DNA of 27,504 bases from CAZZBK01 sp964652155 (GCA_964652155.1 CAZZBK010000082.1:1-27504); one strand, 5' to 3'; shown: positions 8,918 to 16,830, counted from the stretch's first letter. The notes: generated by a model from the letters alone, not told the origin. Numbers and translations are program-made.

Positions 8918-8991
8918 AGCCGCGACGCGGAGCGCGTAACCGTCGCGAACTCAGCCCGATGCGCCATCGTTATGCGCTTCGCGACGCGGCT
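8918..8991. repeat. Imperfect inverted repeat, AGCCGCG family
   Basis: The 23-nt arms 8918-8940 (AGCCGCGACGCGGAGCGCG...) and 8969-8991 are complementary at 20 of 23 positions. It follows the STN-like gene by about 30 bp and could form a terminator-like hairpin. The full spacer 8886-9249 (364 bp) also holds the repeat half at 9049-9075. I see no gene or convincing promoter in it. Confidence 0.5.
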
Positions 8992-9048
8992 AACTTAGAG
9001 AACTCGCGACGTCGCCGCAAACAATCATCTATTCCTTTTCTCCATTCG

Positions 9049-9075
9049 TGCGTCATCGTGTGTTTTTTGCGGCCA
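9049..9075. repeat. Second copy of the 6926-6952 repeat segment
   Basis: 27 nt beginning TGCGTCATCGTG and ending TTTTTTGCGGCCA match 6926-6952 at 25 of 27 positions, in the same orientation. The two copies flank the STN-like gene as direct repeats. Confidence 0.5.
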
Positions 9076-9249
9076 CCGTTCCCTTGCTGGCATGCGAGTG
9101 ACACGGCCCTTTTCCGCGCATTATCGCAATACTCACCCCGACCTAATCGGCAAATAACATCGCCCGACGATAGTTCTTACGACCGGATCGCTTCAGGGAG
9201 AAACTCGCAGCATTGACCCGACACGGATGCCAATACCAAGGGCCTGCGG

Positions 9250-10017
9250 ATGCGACCGTATGACACTGTGATCATCAGCGACCTCCACCTTGGAGCTCGC
9301 AACGCGCGACACCGCGAGGTGCTCGCGTTCCTCGATCAAATCGAGACCGATCATCTCATCTTGAACGGCGACGTGTTTGAAGACTCGCGATTGCGCGGGC
9401 TGTCGGTCGCCGACATCGAAGTGATTGACGCCCTGCGGCGCTACGCGACGCATACCCACGTCGAGTGGCTCTTGGGCAATCATGACCCGCCCGAGTCGTG
9501 GTTCACCGGTCTGCTGGGGATCGAGCCGCGCAGCGAGTTGGAGTTGCGCGTCGACGGCGCGCGATACCTGGTCTGTCATGGCCATCAATGGGACCGCTCG
9601 ATGCATTGGCCCGCCGCGATCATCGGTGGTGCCGAGGCCGTGTATCGCGGCTGTCAATGGATCGACCCGACGCACCGGCTGGCTCGATTTCTCAAGCATA
9701 AGAGCAAGGGGTTCGTCAAAGCGGTCAAGTCGCTGCAACGACACGCGCACCGCACGGCCCAGCAACGAGGTTTCGCGGGCGTCATTCTCGGTCACACGCA
9801 CGTGCTGGGCGACAGTGCGTACGAAGGGGTGCATTATCTCAACTCGGGTTGTTGGACCGAGTCGCCGGCTGGGTTTGTGGGCATTCGCGACGGCGCGGCG
9901 CGGGCGTATCAGTGGTTGCCGAGCGAGTTGGCACCACTGTCCGAACGGCCGGTCTGGCCGCCGCAGGTCGACGTGGACGACGCCGACGATATCGAGCCGG
10001 CGCTGGTCTCCACCTAG
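9250..10017 (+). CDS. Calcineurin-like metallophosphoesterase, PlcP-like phospholipase C candidate
   Basis: A 255-residue two-metal phosphoesterase. All five signature blocks are visible: DLH (11-13), GD (40-41), GNHD (76-79), HGH (110-112) and GHTH (181-184). The family includes LpxH (UDP-2,3-diacylglucosamine hydrolase) and the phosphate-starvation phospholipase PlcP of alphaproteobacteria. The gene sits 21 bp before btaA, with btaB following. That favours PlcP: a phospholipase C releasing diacylglycerol from membrane phospholipid would feed BtaA directly. Enzyme class is firm; the PlcP assignment rests on context. The start at 9250 has AAGGG about 8 bp upstream. No signal peptide is seen, so it should act on the cytoplasmic face of the membrane. 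I found no clear Pho box upstream. Confidence 0.85.
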   Translation: MRPYDTVIISDLHLGARNARHREVLAFLDQIETDHLILNGDVFEDSRLRGLSVADIEVIDALRRYATHTHVEWLLGNHDPPESWFTGLLGIEPRSELELRVDGARYLVCHGHQWDRSMHWPAAIIGGAEAVYRGCQWIDPTHRLARFLKHKSKGFVKAVKSLQRHAHRTAQQRGFAGVILGHTHVLGDSAYEGVHYLNSGCWTESPAGFVGIRDGAARAYQWLPSELAPLSERPVWPPQVDVDDADDIEPALVST

Positions 10018-10038
10018 TCACACAAGGAGCTTCTACTC

Positions 10039-11220
10039 ATGTCGCTGGCCGAGCAAATCAGTCGCCGGTGTTTCGAGTTTGTGCATCAAAACCATCTGGT
10101 CTACAACACCTGTTGGGAGGACCCACGACTGGATCGGCAGGCTTTGCGACTGGGGCCCGACGACCACGTGTTGGTGATCACGTCGGCTGGGTGCAATGCG
10201 CTCGATTACTTGCTTGATGCGCCAGCGCGGGTGAGCGCGGTCGACCTCAACCCTCGGCAGAACGCCCTGCTCGAACTCAAGGTGGCCGGCATTCGGGCTC
10301 TCGATTTCACGACCTTCTTCGAGCTGTTTGGCAGCGGCCGGCTCGACGTGGCGCGCGACGTCTATCACGACGCGCTGCGCGAGCATCTGAGCGTCTGGGC
10401 GCAACACTATTGGGATCGCCGCATCGACAGCTTCGCTCGGCGGTCGTTCTATTTCTGTGGAACGTCGGGGAGCTTTGCCCGATTTGTCAATTTCTACATC
10501 GATCGCGTGACGCGGTTGCGCGAGGCGGTCGAGGCGTTGTGTGCGTCGCAGTCGTTGGCCCAACAACAGGAGCTGTACTATGAGCACGTCAAGCCGATGT
10601 TCTGGAGCGGTTTCTTGCGCTGGCTCGTCGGGCGCGATTCGACGCTGTCGCTGCTCGGAGTGCCGCGCGCGCAGCGTGAGCACGTCGAGGCCTATCACCC
10701 GGGCGGCATGTCCGGCTTCATCGAACAATGTCTGGATGCCGTGTTTGCAGAGCTGCCGCTTGTCGACAACTACTTCTGGCGGGTCTACTTGACCGGTCGT
10801 TACACGCGCGACTGCTGCCCCGAGTATCTCAAGCGTGAGAACTTTCTGCGGCTCAAGGCGGGGCTGGTCGACCGGCTGTCGATCCACACCCATAGCGTGC
10901 AGGGGTTTTTAGAAACGACTGACGAGCCAGTCAGCCGTTTTGTGCTGCTTGACCACATGGACTGGCTCGCCACGCGGCCGGAGTTGCTGCAAGGGGAGTG
11001 GCAGGCGATCGTCGATCGCGCCACGCCCGAGGCGCGCGTGCTGTGGCGTAGCGGCGGCTTGCGGACCGATTTTGTCGACCGGACTCGTATCGAATTGAGT
11101 GGCATCTCGCGCTCGGTCGGCGAAGTGCTCGAATATCATCGCGAAGAAGCCGAGCAACTGCATCGGCTCGATCGTGTGCACACGTATGGCAGCTTCTGCA
11201 TTGCCGATCTGGTCACGTGA
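10039..11220 (+). CDS. btaA: BtaA: S-adenosylmethionine:diacylglycerol 3-amino-3-carboxypropyltransferase
   Basis: First enzyme of betaine-lipid (DGTS) synthesis: moves the 3-amino-3-carboxypropyl group of SAM to diacylglycerol, giving diacylglycerylhomoserine. The 393-residue length and the N-terminal pattern (VYNTCWEDPRLDRQAL) fit the family. A SAM-binding fold follows, VLVITSAGCNALDYLL (about 44-59) and VSAVDLNPRQNALLELK (about 65-81). The C-terminal half has the typical LLDHMDWL segment. It has a strong Shine-Dalgarno AAGGAG 9 bp before the ATG. It lies 21 bp after the phosphoesterase gene and 39 bp before btaB, so the three are probably one operon. Expression under phosphate limitation would be expected from other bacteria but is not shown by the sequence. 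Confidence 0.9.
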   Translation: MSLAEQISRRCFEFVHQNHLVYNTCWEDPRLDRQALRLGPDDHVLVITSAGCNALDYLLDAPARVSAVDLNPRQNALLELKVAGIRALDFTTFFELFGSGRLDVARDVYHDALREHLSVWAQHYWDRRIDSFARRSFYFCGTSGSFARFVNFYIDRVTRLREAVEALCASQSLAQQQELYYEHVKPMFWSGFLRWLVGRDSTLSLLGVPRAQREHVEAYHPGGMSGFIEQCLDAVFAELPLVDNYFWRVYLTGRYTRDCCPEYLKRENFLRLKAGLVDRLSIHTHSVQGFLETTDEPVSRFVLLDHMDWLATRPELLQGEWQAIVDRATPEARVLWRSGGLRTDFVDRTRIELSGISRSVGEVLEYHREEAEQLHRLDRVHTYGSFCIADLVT

Positions 11221-11259
11221 AACGAACTCCAACGATCATCGAAATGTGGGTGTTGCGCC

Positions 11260-11988
11260 ATGTCGCTCGTTGCCGATTTGAAAACGCTTTACCAGTTGGG
11301 TTTGGCACCCGTTCGCGGCGATACCCATGCCGAGCGGTTGGACCATTTCTACTGCCAGCAGGCGAGCGGCTACGACGATTTCCGCCGTCGATTGCTGCAC
11401 GGCCGCGAAAAGCTCTTCAGTTCGCTCGACGTCCCCAGCGGCGGCCTGTGGGTCGATCTGGGCGGCGGGACGGGGCAGAATCTCGACAGCCTGGGTGAGC
11501 GCATCTCATCGCTTAGCAAAGTGTACGTTGTCGATCTGGCGACGAGCCTGCTCAAGGTGGCCCGACAGCGCATCGCCGAGCGCGGCTGGTCGAATGTCGA
11601 GGCGGTCGAGGCGGACGCGACGACGTTTGTGCCCACCGAGGGGCAAGCCGACGTGGTGACCTTCTCGTACTCGCTGACGATGATTCCTGACTGGGTCGCG
11701 GCGCTCGATCATGCGCAGCGCTTGCTCAAGCCAGGGGGACGCATCGGAGTGGTCGACTTTTACGTCTCGCGCAAGCATGCCGAGCAGCAGCGAGCACAAC
11801 ATGCCTGGCTCACGCGCACGATCTGGCCCACGTGGTTTGCGCTGGACAATGTGTTCTTGAGCAGCGAGCACCTGCCGACGCTCGCTCGACGATTCGAGGT
11901 CGAGCGCGTCGAGGAAGGCCGCGCCAAGGTACCGTATCTGCCGCTGGGCCGCGTGCCGTACTATTTGTTCATCGGCCGAAAAAAATAG
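11260..11988 (+). CDS. btaB: BtaB: diacylglycerylhomoserine N-methyltransferase
   Basis: Second enzyme of DGTS synthesis: three SAM-dependent methylations of the homoserine amine give the trimethylated betaine lipid head group. This 242-residue class I methyltransferase shows motif I VDLGGGTGQNLD (65-76), an acidic motif-II residue in VYVVDLATSLL, and VEADATTF. Later motifs are VVTFSYSLTMIPDW and LLKPGGRIGVVDFYVSRKHA. The last, with FYVSRKHA, is what separates BtaB from general ubiE-type enzymes for me. Position directly behind btaA makes the call much stronger. The Shine-Dalgarno site is weak, consistent with coupling to btaA. It ends the operon and faces flhB convergently. Confidence 0.87.
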   Translation: MSLVADLKTLYQLGLAPVRGDTHAERLDHFYCQQASGYDDFRRRLLHGREKLFSSLDVPSGGLWVDLGGGTGQNLDSLGERISSLSKVYVVDLATSLLKVARQRIAERGWSNVEAVEADATTFVPTEGQADVVTFSYSLTMIPDWVAALDHAQRLLKPGGRIGVVDFYVSRKHAEQQRAQHAWLTRTIWPTWFALDNVFLSSEHLPTLARRFEVERVEEGRAKVPYLPLGRVPYYLFIGRKK

Positions 11989-12000
11989 GGCAGCAGAAAT

Positions 12001-12151
12001 GGAACCACAGATGAACACGGATGCACACAGATAAGAACGACAGAACGGGAGAATAGTCAGCGTTGCCTCACTGTGCTTTGGTCGAACGATCATCCCCTTT
12101 TATCTCTCATCTGTCTCCGATCTGTGTGCGTCCGTGTTCATCCGTGGTTCC
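12001..12151. repeat. Inverted repeat with 32-nt arms between btaB and flhB
   Basis: Left arm 12001-12032 begins GGAACCACAGATGAACACGG. The right arm 12120-12151 is its complement at 30 of 32 positions, with 87 bp between. It fills the gap between two convergent genes (btaB stop 11988, flhB stop 12174) and may end both transcripts. The GATGAACACGGATG core is a dispersed repeat also found near 6827. Confidence 0.65.
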
Positions 12152-12173
12152 CATCCTTCTTCGCCATTTCTAA

Positions 12174-13247
12174 CTACGCGGCTTCGGGGAACTTCTTGCC
12201 CTTGAGCGTGTACACGTAGGCGAGCACCTCACTGACCGCGGCGAACATGCCGGTCGGGATGGGGTGATTCAGATCGACCTCTTTGTACAACGCCTGGGCG
12301 AGCGGCTTGCGCTCGACGATCGGAATGCCATGTTCGAGCGCCAAGGTACGAATGCGCGCGGCCAACAGACCGGCCCCCTTGGCGACCACGATCGGGGCGG
12401 CCATCTTCTGCGGGTCGTACTGAATCGCGATCGCCAGTTCGGTCGGGTTCGTAATCACGACGTCGGCCTTGGGCACCGCCGACTTCATCCGGTGCAGCAC
12501 GAGCTGCCGTTGTACTTGTCGCCGTCGGGCGGCAATTTGCGGGTCACCCTGCATCTGTTTCATCTCGTCTTTCATCTCCTGCATGGTCATCCGCAGGTCT
12601 TGCTCCTGCTTCCACCATTGCACGGCGTAGTCAAACAGCGCGAGGATCAGCAGCGCGAGCGCCGTTTTGAGCGTCACGCGATACAGCACGTCGAACAGCG
12701 TGGCGGCGATCTCGATCAAGCTCAGTTGCGCCAGGCCAATGACCGTGTCCTGCTCGGCAATCAGCGCGCGATACGCGACCACGGCGACGAGCACGACCTT
12801 GAGCATGCCGAAAGCCAGCCGGGCCACGCCCTGCACCGAGAAGATGCGGCCAAAACCGGCCAGTGGGTCGATGCGCGACAGGTCAGGGGCCAGCTTGTCG
12901 GGCACGAACAGAAAACCGACTTGAAAGATGTTCACGGCCGCCGCCGCGACAAAGAGCAAGCCCAAGATGGGGAGCAGCGCCAGGCTGACGTTGCCGAGCG
13001 TGGCGACCCAGGTGGTGAAGAGCAGCGACGAGTCGGCGCGGAGCCAAGCCTCGCCGCCAAGCTGGTCCACCGTGAGCCGGCCGATTTGATCGGCCAGCGA
13101 GCCGCCGAGCGCGTACAGCACCACTGCTCCCGCGGCCAGCAGAGCCGCGTTGCCTAGGTCCTGGCTGCGAGCAATTTGTCCCTGCTCGCGCGCTTGCTCG
13201 CGGCGATGCGGGGTCGGGTCGAGTGTTTTGTCGCCGTTGTCTTCCAT
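12174..13247 (-). CDS. flhB: FlhB, flagellar export gate and substrate-specificity switch
   Basis: Membrane subunit of the flagellar type III export apparatus; its cytoplasmic domain switches export from hook to filament proteins. The 357-residue protein starts with the family pattern DKTLDPTPHRREQAREQGQIARSQ. It has four hydrophobic segments (about 32-52, 85-112, 143-163, 188-210) and a charged linker with KDEMKQMQGDP, then the cytoplasmic domain. The autocleavage motif normally written NPTH reads NPTE here (267-270): the Asn-Pro scissile pair is kept and the His is replaced by Glu. IQYDPQKMAAPIVVAKGAG and the ERKPLAQALY segment are normal. It is the last gene of the flagellar operon, 82 bp behind fliR. 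Confidence 0.95.
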   Translation of the reverse strand: MEDNGDKTLDPTPHRREQAREQGQIARSQDLGNAALLAAGAVVLYALGGSLADQIGRLTVDQLGGEAWLRADSSLLFTTWVATLGNVSLALLPILGLLFVAAAAVNIFQVGFLFVPDKLAPDLSRIDPLAGFGRIFSVQGVARLAFGMLKVVLVAVVAYRALIAEQDTVIGLAQLSLIEIAATLFDVLYRVTLKTALALLILALFDYAVQWWKQEQDLRMTMQEMKDEMKQMQGDPQIAARRRQVQRQLVLHRMKSAVPKADVVITNPTELAIAIQYDPQKMAAPIVVAKGAGLLAARIRTLALEHGIPIVERKPLAQALYKEVDLNHPIPTGMFAAVSEVLAYVYTLKGKKFPEAA

Positions 13248-13329
13248 GCCGCGCGGTGCTTATCCAGGTTCAGGTCACGATCTTTACAGGCCGAGCGTCG
13301 TGAGGCCTGTCTAACTCATGGTGCGAGCA

Positions 13330-14163
13330 TCAAAAAGGGCGAGTCGAGACAGGAGTTGCCGGCGTCAACGAGTTCGGCGTGCTGAGCCAGTCGTTGCTCA
13401 GGTCGAGCCCGAGATCGATGTAATGTTGAAACACGATCGCGACCGCGCCGAGCGAGACCCAGACGATGCCAAAGGTGACCAAGGCACTCACCCCGAAGCC
13501 GAACGAGAGCACGTTCAACTGGGGGAGCGTGCGGCTGATAATGCCCAGCACCAGCGTGGCCAGCAGCAGGGCGAGCACCGCCGGAGCGGCGACCCGAATG
13601 CCCATGTGAAAGCTCTGCGTGATGAGGGTCGTACAGGTATCGACGAGCGAGTCGCTCACGAGCAGTTGGCCGCACGGTAGCGCGGCAAAGGTATCGAGCA
13701 GCGCCTGCATGGCCTGCCGGTGGCCGCCGCTGATGGCGAACAGGGCCAGCGCGAACATGTGCAGCAGTTGCGAGAAGAGTGGCATGTTCGTGTCGAACTG
13801 CGGGTTGAAGACTTCGCCGATCGACATGCCGCCAAGTTGACTGATGAGCTGCCCGGCGATTTGCATGCCCGAGAAGATCACGAGCAGCCCCAAGCCCAGG
13901 ATCAGACCGACGAGCGTTTCGCTGATGATCGCGAGCAGCCAGTCGACGGGGGTGGTGGGGAGCGTGGCGTGTCGGCTAAGTTGCACCGGAGCGACGAGCA
14001 CCGACAGGGCGAACGTGAGCAGCACGCGGACCTGGGCTGGGATTTCGTTGCCGCCGAAGATGGGGGCCGTCACGACGATGCCCCCCACGCGCGCAATGAC
14101 CAGCGTGAACACGATCACGGCCGAGGGGGACATCAGCACGAACAGCGTTTGTAGCCAAGCCAT
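13330..14163 (-). CDS. fliR: FliR, flagellar export gate
   Basis: Polytopic subunit of the FliP-FliQ-FliR export channel core in the flagellar basal body. The 277 residues contain the expected hydrophobic segments. Family landmarks include ARVGGIVVTAPIFGGNEIPAQVR near the N-terminus, LGLGLLVIFSGMQIAGQLISQLGG and IGEVFNPQFDTNMPL in the middle, and RTLPQLNVLSFGFGV near the C-terminus. The start is ATG at 14163. It lies between fliQ (63 bp upstream) and flhB, the common order. The C-terminal 20 residues are polar and rich in Thr, Pro and Ser. Confidence 0.94.
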   Translation of the reverse strand: MAWLQTLFVLMSPSAVIVFTLVIARVGGIVVTAPIFGGNEIPAQVRVLLTFALSVLVAPVQLSRHATLPTTPVDWLLAIISETLVGLILGLGLLVIFSGMQIAGQLISQLGGMSIGEVFNPQFDTNMPLFSQLLHMFALALFAISGGHRQAMQALLDTFAALPCGQLLVSDSLVDTCTTLITQSFHMGIRVAAPAVLALLLATLVLGIISRTLPQLNVLSFGFGVSALVTFGIVWVSLGAVAIVFQHYIDLGLDLSNDWLSTPNSLTPATPVSTRPF

Positions 14164-14226
14164 GATCGTGATCCACGGCCGAGCGACGAGTGCAGCGGAG
14201 TCACTCGTCCTGCGGCGGCGGCCTCG

Positions 14227-14493
14227 CTACAGGGTGTCCGGGATGCGGGTAAAGAGTTCGATGACGTACTGCGACATCTGGGCCACCATCCACGGCAGCG
14301 CCACGGTGATGGCCACGACCATGGCGACAATCTTGGGAACAAACGCCACGGTCTGCTCCTGAATCTGGGTGAGCGCTTGCAGCAAGCCGATCACCAAGCC
14401 CACGACCAGGCCGGCGATCAACGCGGGGGTCGAGAGCGTGAGCGTGATGAGCACGGCTTGGCGGACCAGATCGACGGCATCTTGAGTTTGCAT
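14227..14493 (-). CDS. fliQ: FliQ, flagellar export gate
   Basis: Small two-span subunit of the FliPQR export channel. The 88-residue length is exactly usual. Two hydrophobic hairpin segments (about 13-40 and 52-75) flank the conserved turn LLQALTQIQEQTVAFVPKI. It starts at the ATG at 14493 and lies between fliP and fliR in the normal order, with short gaps (41 and 63 bp). Confidence 0.94.
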   Translation of the reverse strand: MQTQDAVDLVRQAVLITLTLSTPALIAGLVVGLVIGLLQALTQIQEQTVAFVPKIVAMVVAITVALPWMVAQMSQYVIELFTRIPDTL

Positions 14494-14534
14494 GGCGAGT
14501 CCCTTCGCGCGGACCGAGGTTGGGCTCTACGACG

Positions 14535-15404
14535 TCAGCTAAAAGGCTGAAAGCTTTCGAGCAACATGCCGATCACAAGCCGCCAGCCGTCGACGAGCAC
14601 GAACAGCAGCAATTTGAACGGCAACGACACGAGCACCGGCGGCAACATGAGCATGCCCATCGCGATCAGCACGCTGCTGATGACCATGTCGAGCACGATG
14701 AACGGCAGGTAGATCTGAAAGCCGATGAGGAACGCGGTCTTGAGTTCGCTGAGCATGAAGGCCGGCAGCAAGGCGGCGAGCGGCACGTCGTCGTAGGTCT
14801 GCGGCGCGGCGGCCTCGGGCAGGTATTGGAGGAACAGCCAGACATCGTCGGTGTTGCCGGTTCGCTCGATCTGCAAGCTCATGAAGCGGCGGATCGGCGC
14901 GGCACCGTTCTCCCAGGCCTGATCGAGCGAGATTTGCCGCTGCGTGTAAGGTTGAATCCCCTCGTCATACACCTGCTTCCAAACTGGCGTCATGATGAGC
15001 AGCGTCATGAACATGGCCATCGCCGTGATGACCTGGCTGGGGGGCAATGTCTGCGTGCCCATGGCCTGCCGCAGCAAACCCAGCACGATGATGATCCGCA
15101 CGAAGCTGGTGGTCATCAGCAACACGGCCGGCGCGAGGCTAAGGACCGTGAGCAGCAACATGACCTGCAACGTCGAGCTGAGCCCCTGCGGGCTGGTCCA
15201 TGCTTCGGGTCCACCGGCCAAGCCACTGGGCAACTCGATGCGAGCCGGCGCGTTGGCAGGCTCTTGCGACCAGGCCGGGGTCAACAAACAACCGCAGGCC
15301 AACAGCAGATAGGCGAGCGCCACGCTGCGCCGCAGCGGCGAACGCCGCCAGGCGTGCTGCGGCGTGGAGGGTTGGTCGTTCGTGGCGAGCGAGGCGTCAG
15401 ACAT
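14535..15404 (-). CDS. fliP: FliP, flagellar export gate
   Basis: Subunit forming the pentameric ring of the FliPQR export channel. The 289-residue protein has an N-terminal hydrophobic segment (about 28-45, ending near AWSQ) that looks like the signal sequence usual in FliP. It continues with LLLTVLSLAPAVLLMTTSFV and RIIIVLGLLRQAMGTQTLPP. The C-terminal signature LSELKTAFLIGFQIYLPFIV is followed by DMVISSVLIAMGM and MMLPPV-like residues. The frame is open further upstream through fliO; the ATG at 15404 (MSDASLATND) is chosen because it gives a normal length and overlaps the end of fliO by only 8 bp, suggesting coupling. Confidence 0.94.
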   Translation of the reverse strand: MSDASLATNDQPSTPQHAWRRSPLRRSVALAYLLLACGCLLTPAWSQEPANAPARIELPSGLAGGPEAWTSPQGLSSTLQVMLLLTVLSLAPAVLLMTTSFVRIIIVLGLLRQAMGTQTLPPSQVITAMAMFMTLLIMTPVWKQVYDEGIQPYTQRQISLDQAWENGAAPIRRFMSLQIERTGNTDDVWLFLQYLPEAAAPQTYDDVPLAALLPAFMLSELKTAFLIGFQIYLPFIVLDMVISSVLIAMGMLMLPPVLVSLPFKLLLFVLVDGWRLVIGMLLESFQPFS

Positions 15405-16074
15405 CGTCGTCCTCCGCGGCGGCGAGGGTCCGATCGACGGCGCGCGAGGGCACCGCTGGGCTGACGGCCGGAGCAGGCTTCTCTCGGGCAAATTGTTCGA
15501 GCACCTGGCGAAACGTCTGCGTCGCGCTATTCGACTTGGCCGACTGACACAAGCCGACGAGCCGATCGACCTCCAGCGGGTCGGTGACCTCGGTGAGTGT
15601 TTCGGCTCCGCCAGGAAACAGCGACACGAGCAGCAATTTGTTGCCGCAGCGCAGCAGGTGCGCCTGCTGTCGCGAGCCGAGCGACACTCGGCCGAGCAGT
15701 TCGACGACCTCGCTGGGGAGCGTGGGCGCGCCGGCAGGCAAGCTCCGTTTGATCGCCCAGGCGGCGGCCATAAAGAGCGCGAGCACAACGCCCAGGCTGA
15801 CGAACATCGAGGTCAAGCTCGACGCGGGCGTCAGGCCCGGCGAGCGTTCGGGGGGCGCAAGGCGCGGCAAGCTCGACTTGGGATCACGTTGGGTGAGCGG
15901 CAGCGGCGCGTCGCCCGACGGCTTGTTGGTCGTGCTGGGGGCGAGATGCGTGGCGGGTCGCACGGCGGGGTCGTAGGTCGCGCCGCGCGGGTCGAGCGGC
16001 GGCGGCACTTGGGCCGCGAGCGGCAGCGCGAGCAGCCACGCTCCGAGAGCCGCGATGATGCCGCTGCGCGCCAT
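15397..16074 (-). CDS. fliO: FliO-like flagellar assembly protein
   Basis: Single-pass helper for assembling the FliP ring. The 225 residues show an N-terminal hydrophobic stretch (5-21, signal-like, ending PLAAQ) and a Pro-rich periplasmic part. A transmembrane helix lies at about 90-108 (FVSLGVVLALFMAAAWAIKR). The FliO cytoplasmic fold follows, with VVELLGRVSLGSRQQAHLLRC and KLLLVSLFPGG. The C-terminal tail is Ala/Pro-rich and ends in EDDDV. FliO is poorly conserved, but position between fliN and fliP and the RVSLG...LLLV pattern support the call. Confidence 0.85.
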   Translation of the reverse strand: MARSGIIAALGAWLLALPLAAQVPPPLDPRGATYDPAVRPATHLAPSTTNKPSGDAPLPLTQRDPKSSLPRLAPPERSPGLTPASSLTSMFVSLGVVLALFMAAAWAIKRSLPAGAPTLPSEVVELLGRVSLGSRQQAHLLRCGNKLLLVSLFPGGAETLTEVTDPLEVDRLVGLCQSAKSNSATQTFRQVLEQFAREKPAPAVSPAVPSRAVDRTLAAAEDDDV

Positions 16075-16118
16075 GAGACCATCCCTGTGCAGAAAAAGCG
16101 ATTCCGTCTCGGTTCGTG

Positions 16119-16748
16119 TTACAACGTCGGGTCGCTAGCCACCAACTCGGCCACGCGCACGCAAAAATTGTCGTTGAGCACGAGCACCTCGCCGCGGGCA
16201 ATAAGCCGGCCGTTGACATAAATGTCGACCGGGTCGCCGGCCAGTTTGTCGAGTGGCACGACCGCCCCTTTACGCAGCTTGAGCACGTCTTCGAGCTGCA
16301 TGTGGGTACGACCCAACTCAATTTTCAAATCGAGCTCGACGTCGCGCAGCAAGCCGATGGTGGCGGATTCGGTGGACGGGGGCGCGCCCCCAAGGTCGGC
16401 CAAGGCAAACGGCCGCGCGTTGCTCGACGAGCGGGCCTTGCCCGGTTCGTCGACCGAACGAATTGCGGCCTCGGCCTTGGCCAGCAGCAGTTCGATATCT
16501 TGCTGTTGGATGCCGGTATCGTGGGCAGTGTCTTTGGAGGGGGCACTGCGCGCGGCGGGTGGGGCGACGGTCGCGGCGGCGCCGGGATTCTTCGAAGCGA
16601 GCAGCGCCTCGATTTCCGATTGCGAGACCGTGCCGCCCGCTGGCGCAGCATTGCTAGCAGGGGCCGCCGGGGTCGGCGCTCCGCCCTGAGCCTGCTTGAG
16701 CAGGTCTTCGATCTCACTCTGTTTGAGCGTGTTCGAGTCGTCGGCCAT
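16119..16748 (-). CDS. fliN: FliN, flagellar C-ring protein with three FliM-like EIxxLL peptides
   Basis: Switch-complex (C-ring) protein. The C-terminal SpoA/FliN domain spans about 130-209, with LLRDVELDLKIELGRTHMQL, VPLDKLAGDPVDIYVNGRLI and GEVLVLNDNFCVRV. The protein is 209 residues, longer than a minimal FliN. The extra N-terminal part carries three spaced short motifs: LKQSEIEDLL (8-17), VSQSEIEALL (41-50) and IQQQDIELLL (80-89), separated by Ala/Pro/Gly-rich linkers. They resemble the LSQxEIDALL peptide at the N-terminus of FliM and FliY that binds phosphorylated CheY. fliM, normally next to fliN, is not here. That the three motifs bind CheY is inference. Confidence 0.92.
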   Translation of the reverse strand: MADDSNTLKQSEIEDLLKQAQGGAPTPAAPASNAAPAGGTVSQSEIEALLASKNPGAAATVAPPAARSAPSKDTAHDTGIQQQDIELLLAKAEAAIRSVDEPGKARSSSNARPFALADLGGAPPSTESATIGLLRDVELDLKIELGRTHMQLEDVLKLRKGAVVPLDKLAGDPVDIYVNGRLIARGEVLVLNDNFCVRVAELVASDPTL

Positions 16749-16830
16749 CGGAATCCATTCCTAGGCAAAGGGCAGGGGGGAACATCACAAAATGCCCGCG
16801 TTTATCGGGCTTTTCGTGCTCTACTACCCC

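Noticed and set aside
14520..15464. Long open frame on the plus strand opposite fliP, rich in His, Gln, Arg and Asp.
   Set aside because: Low-complexity shadow of the G+C-rich coding strand; similar shadows oppose flhB, fliN and motB. No ribosome site or family likeness.
15405..15788. Longer FliP reading frame.
   Set aside because: It is out-of-frame sequence within fliO; the signal-like N-terminus of FliP begins just after the ATG at 15404.
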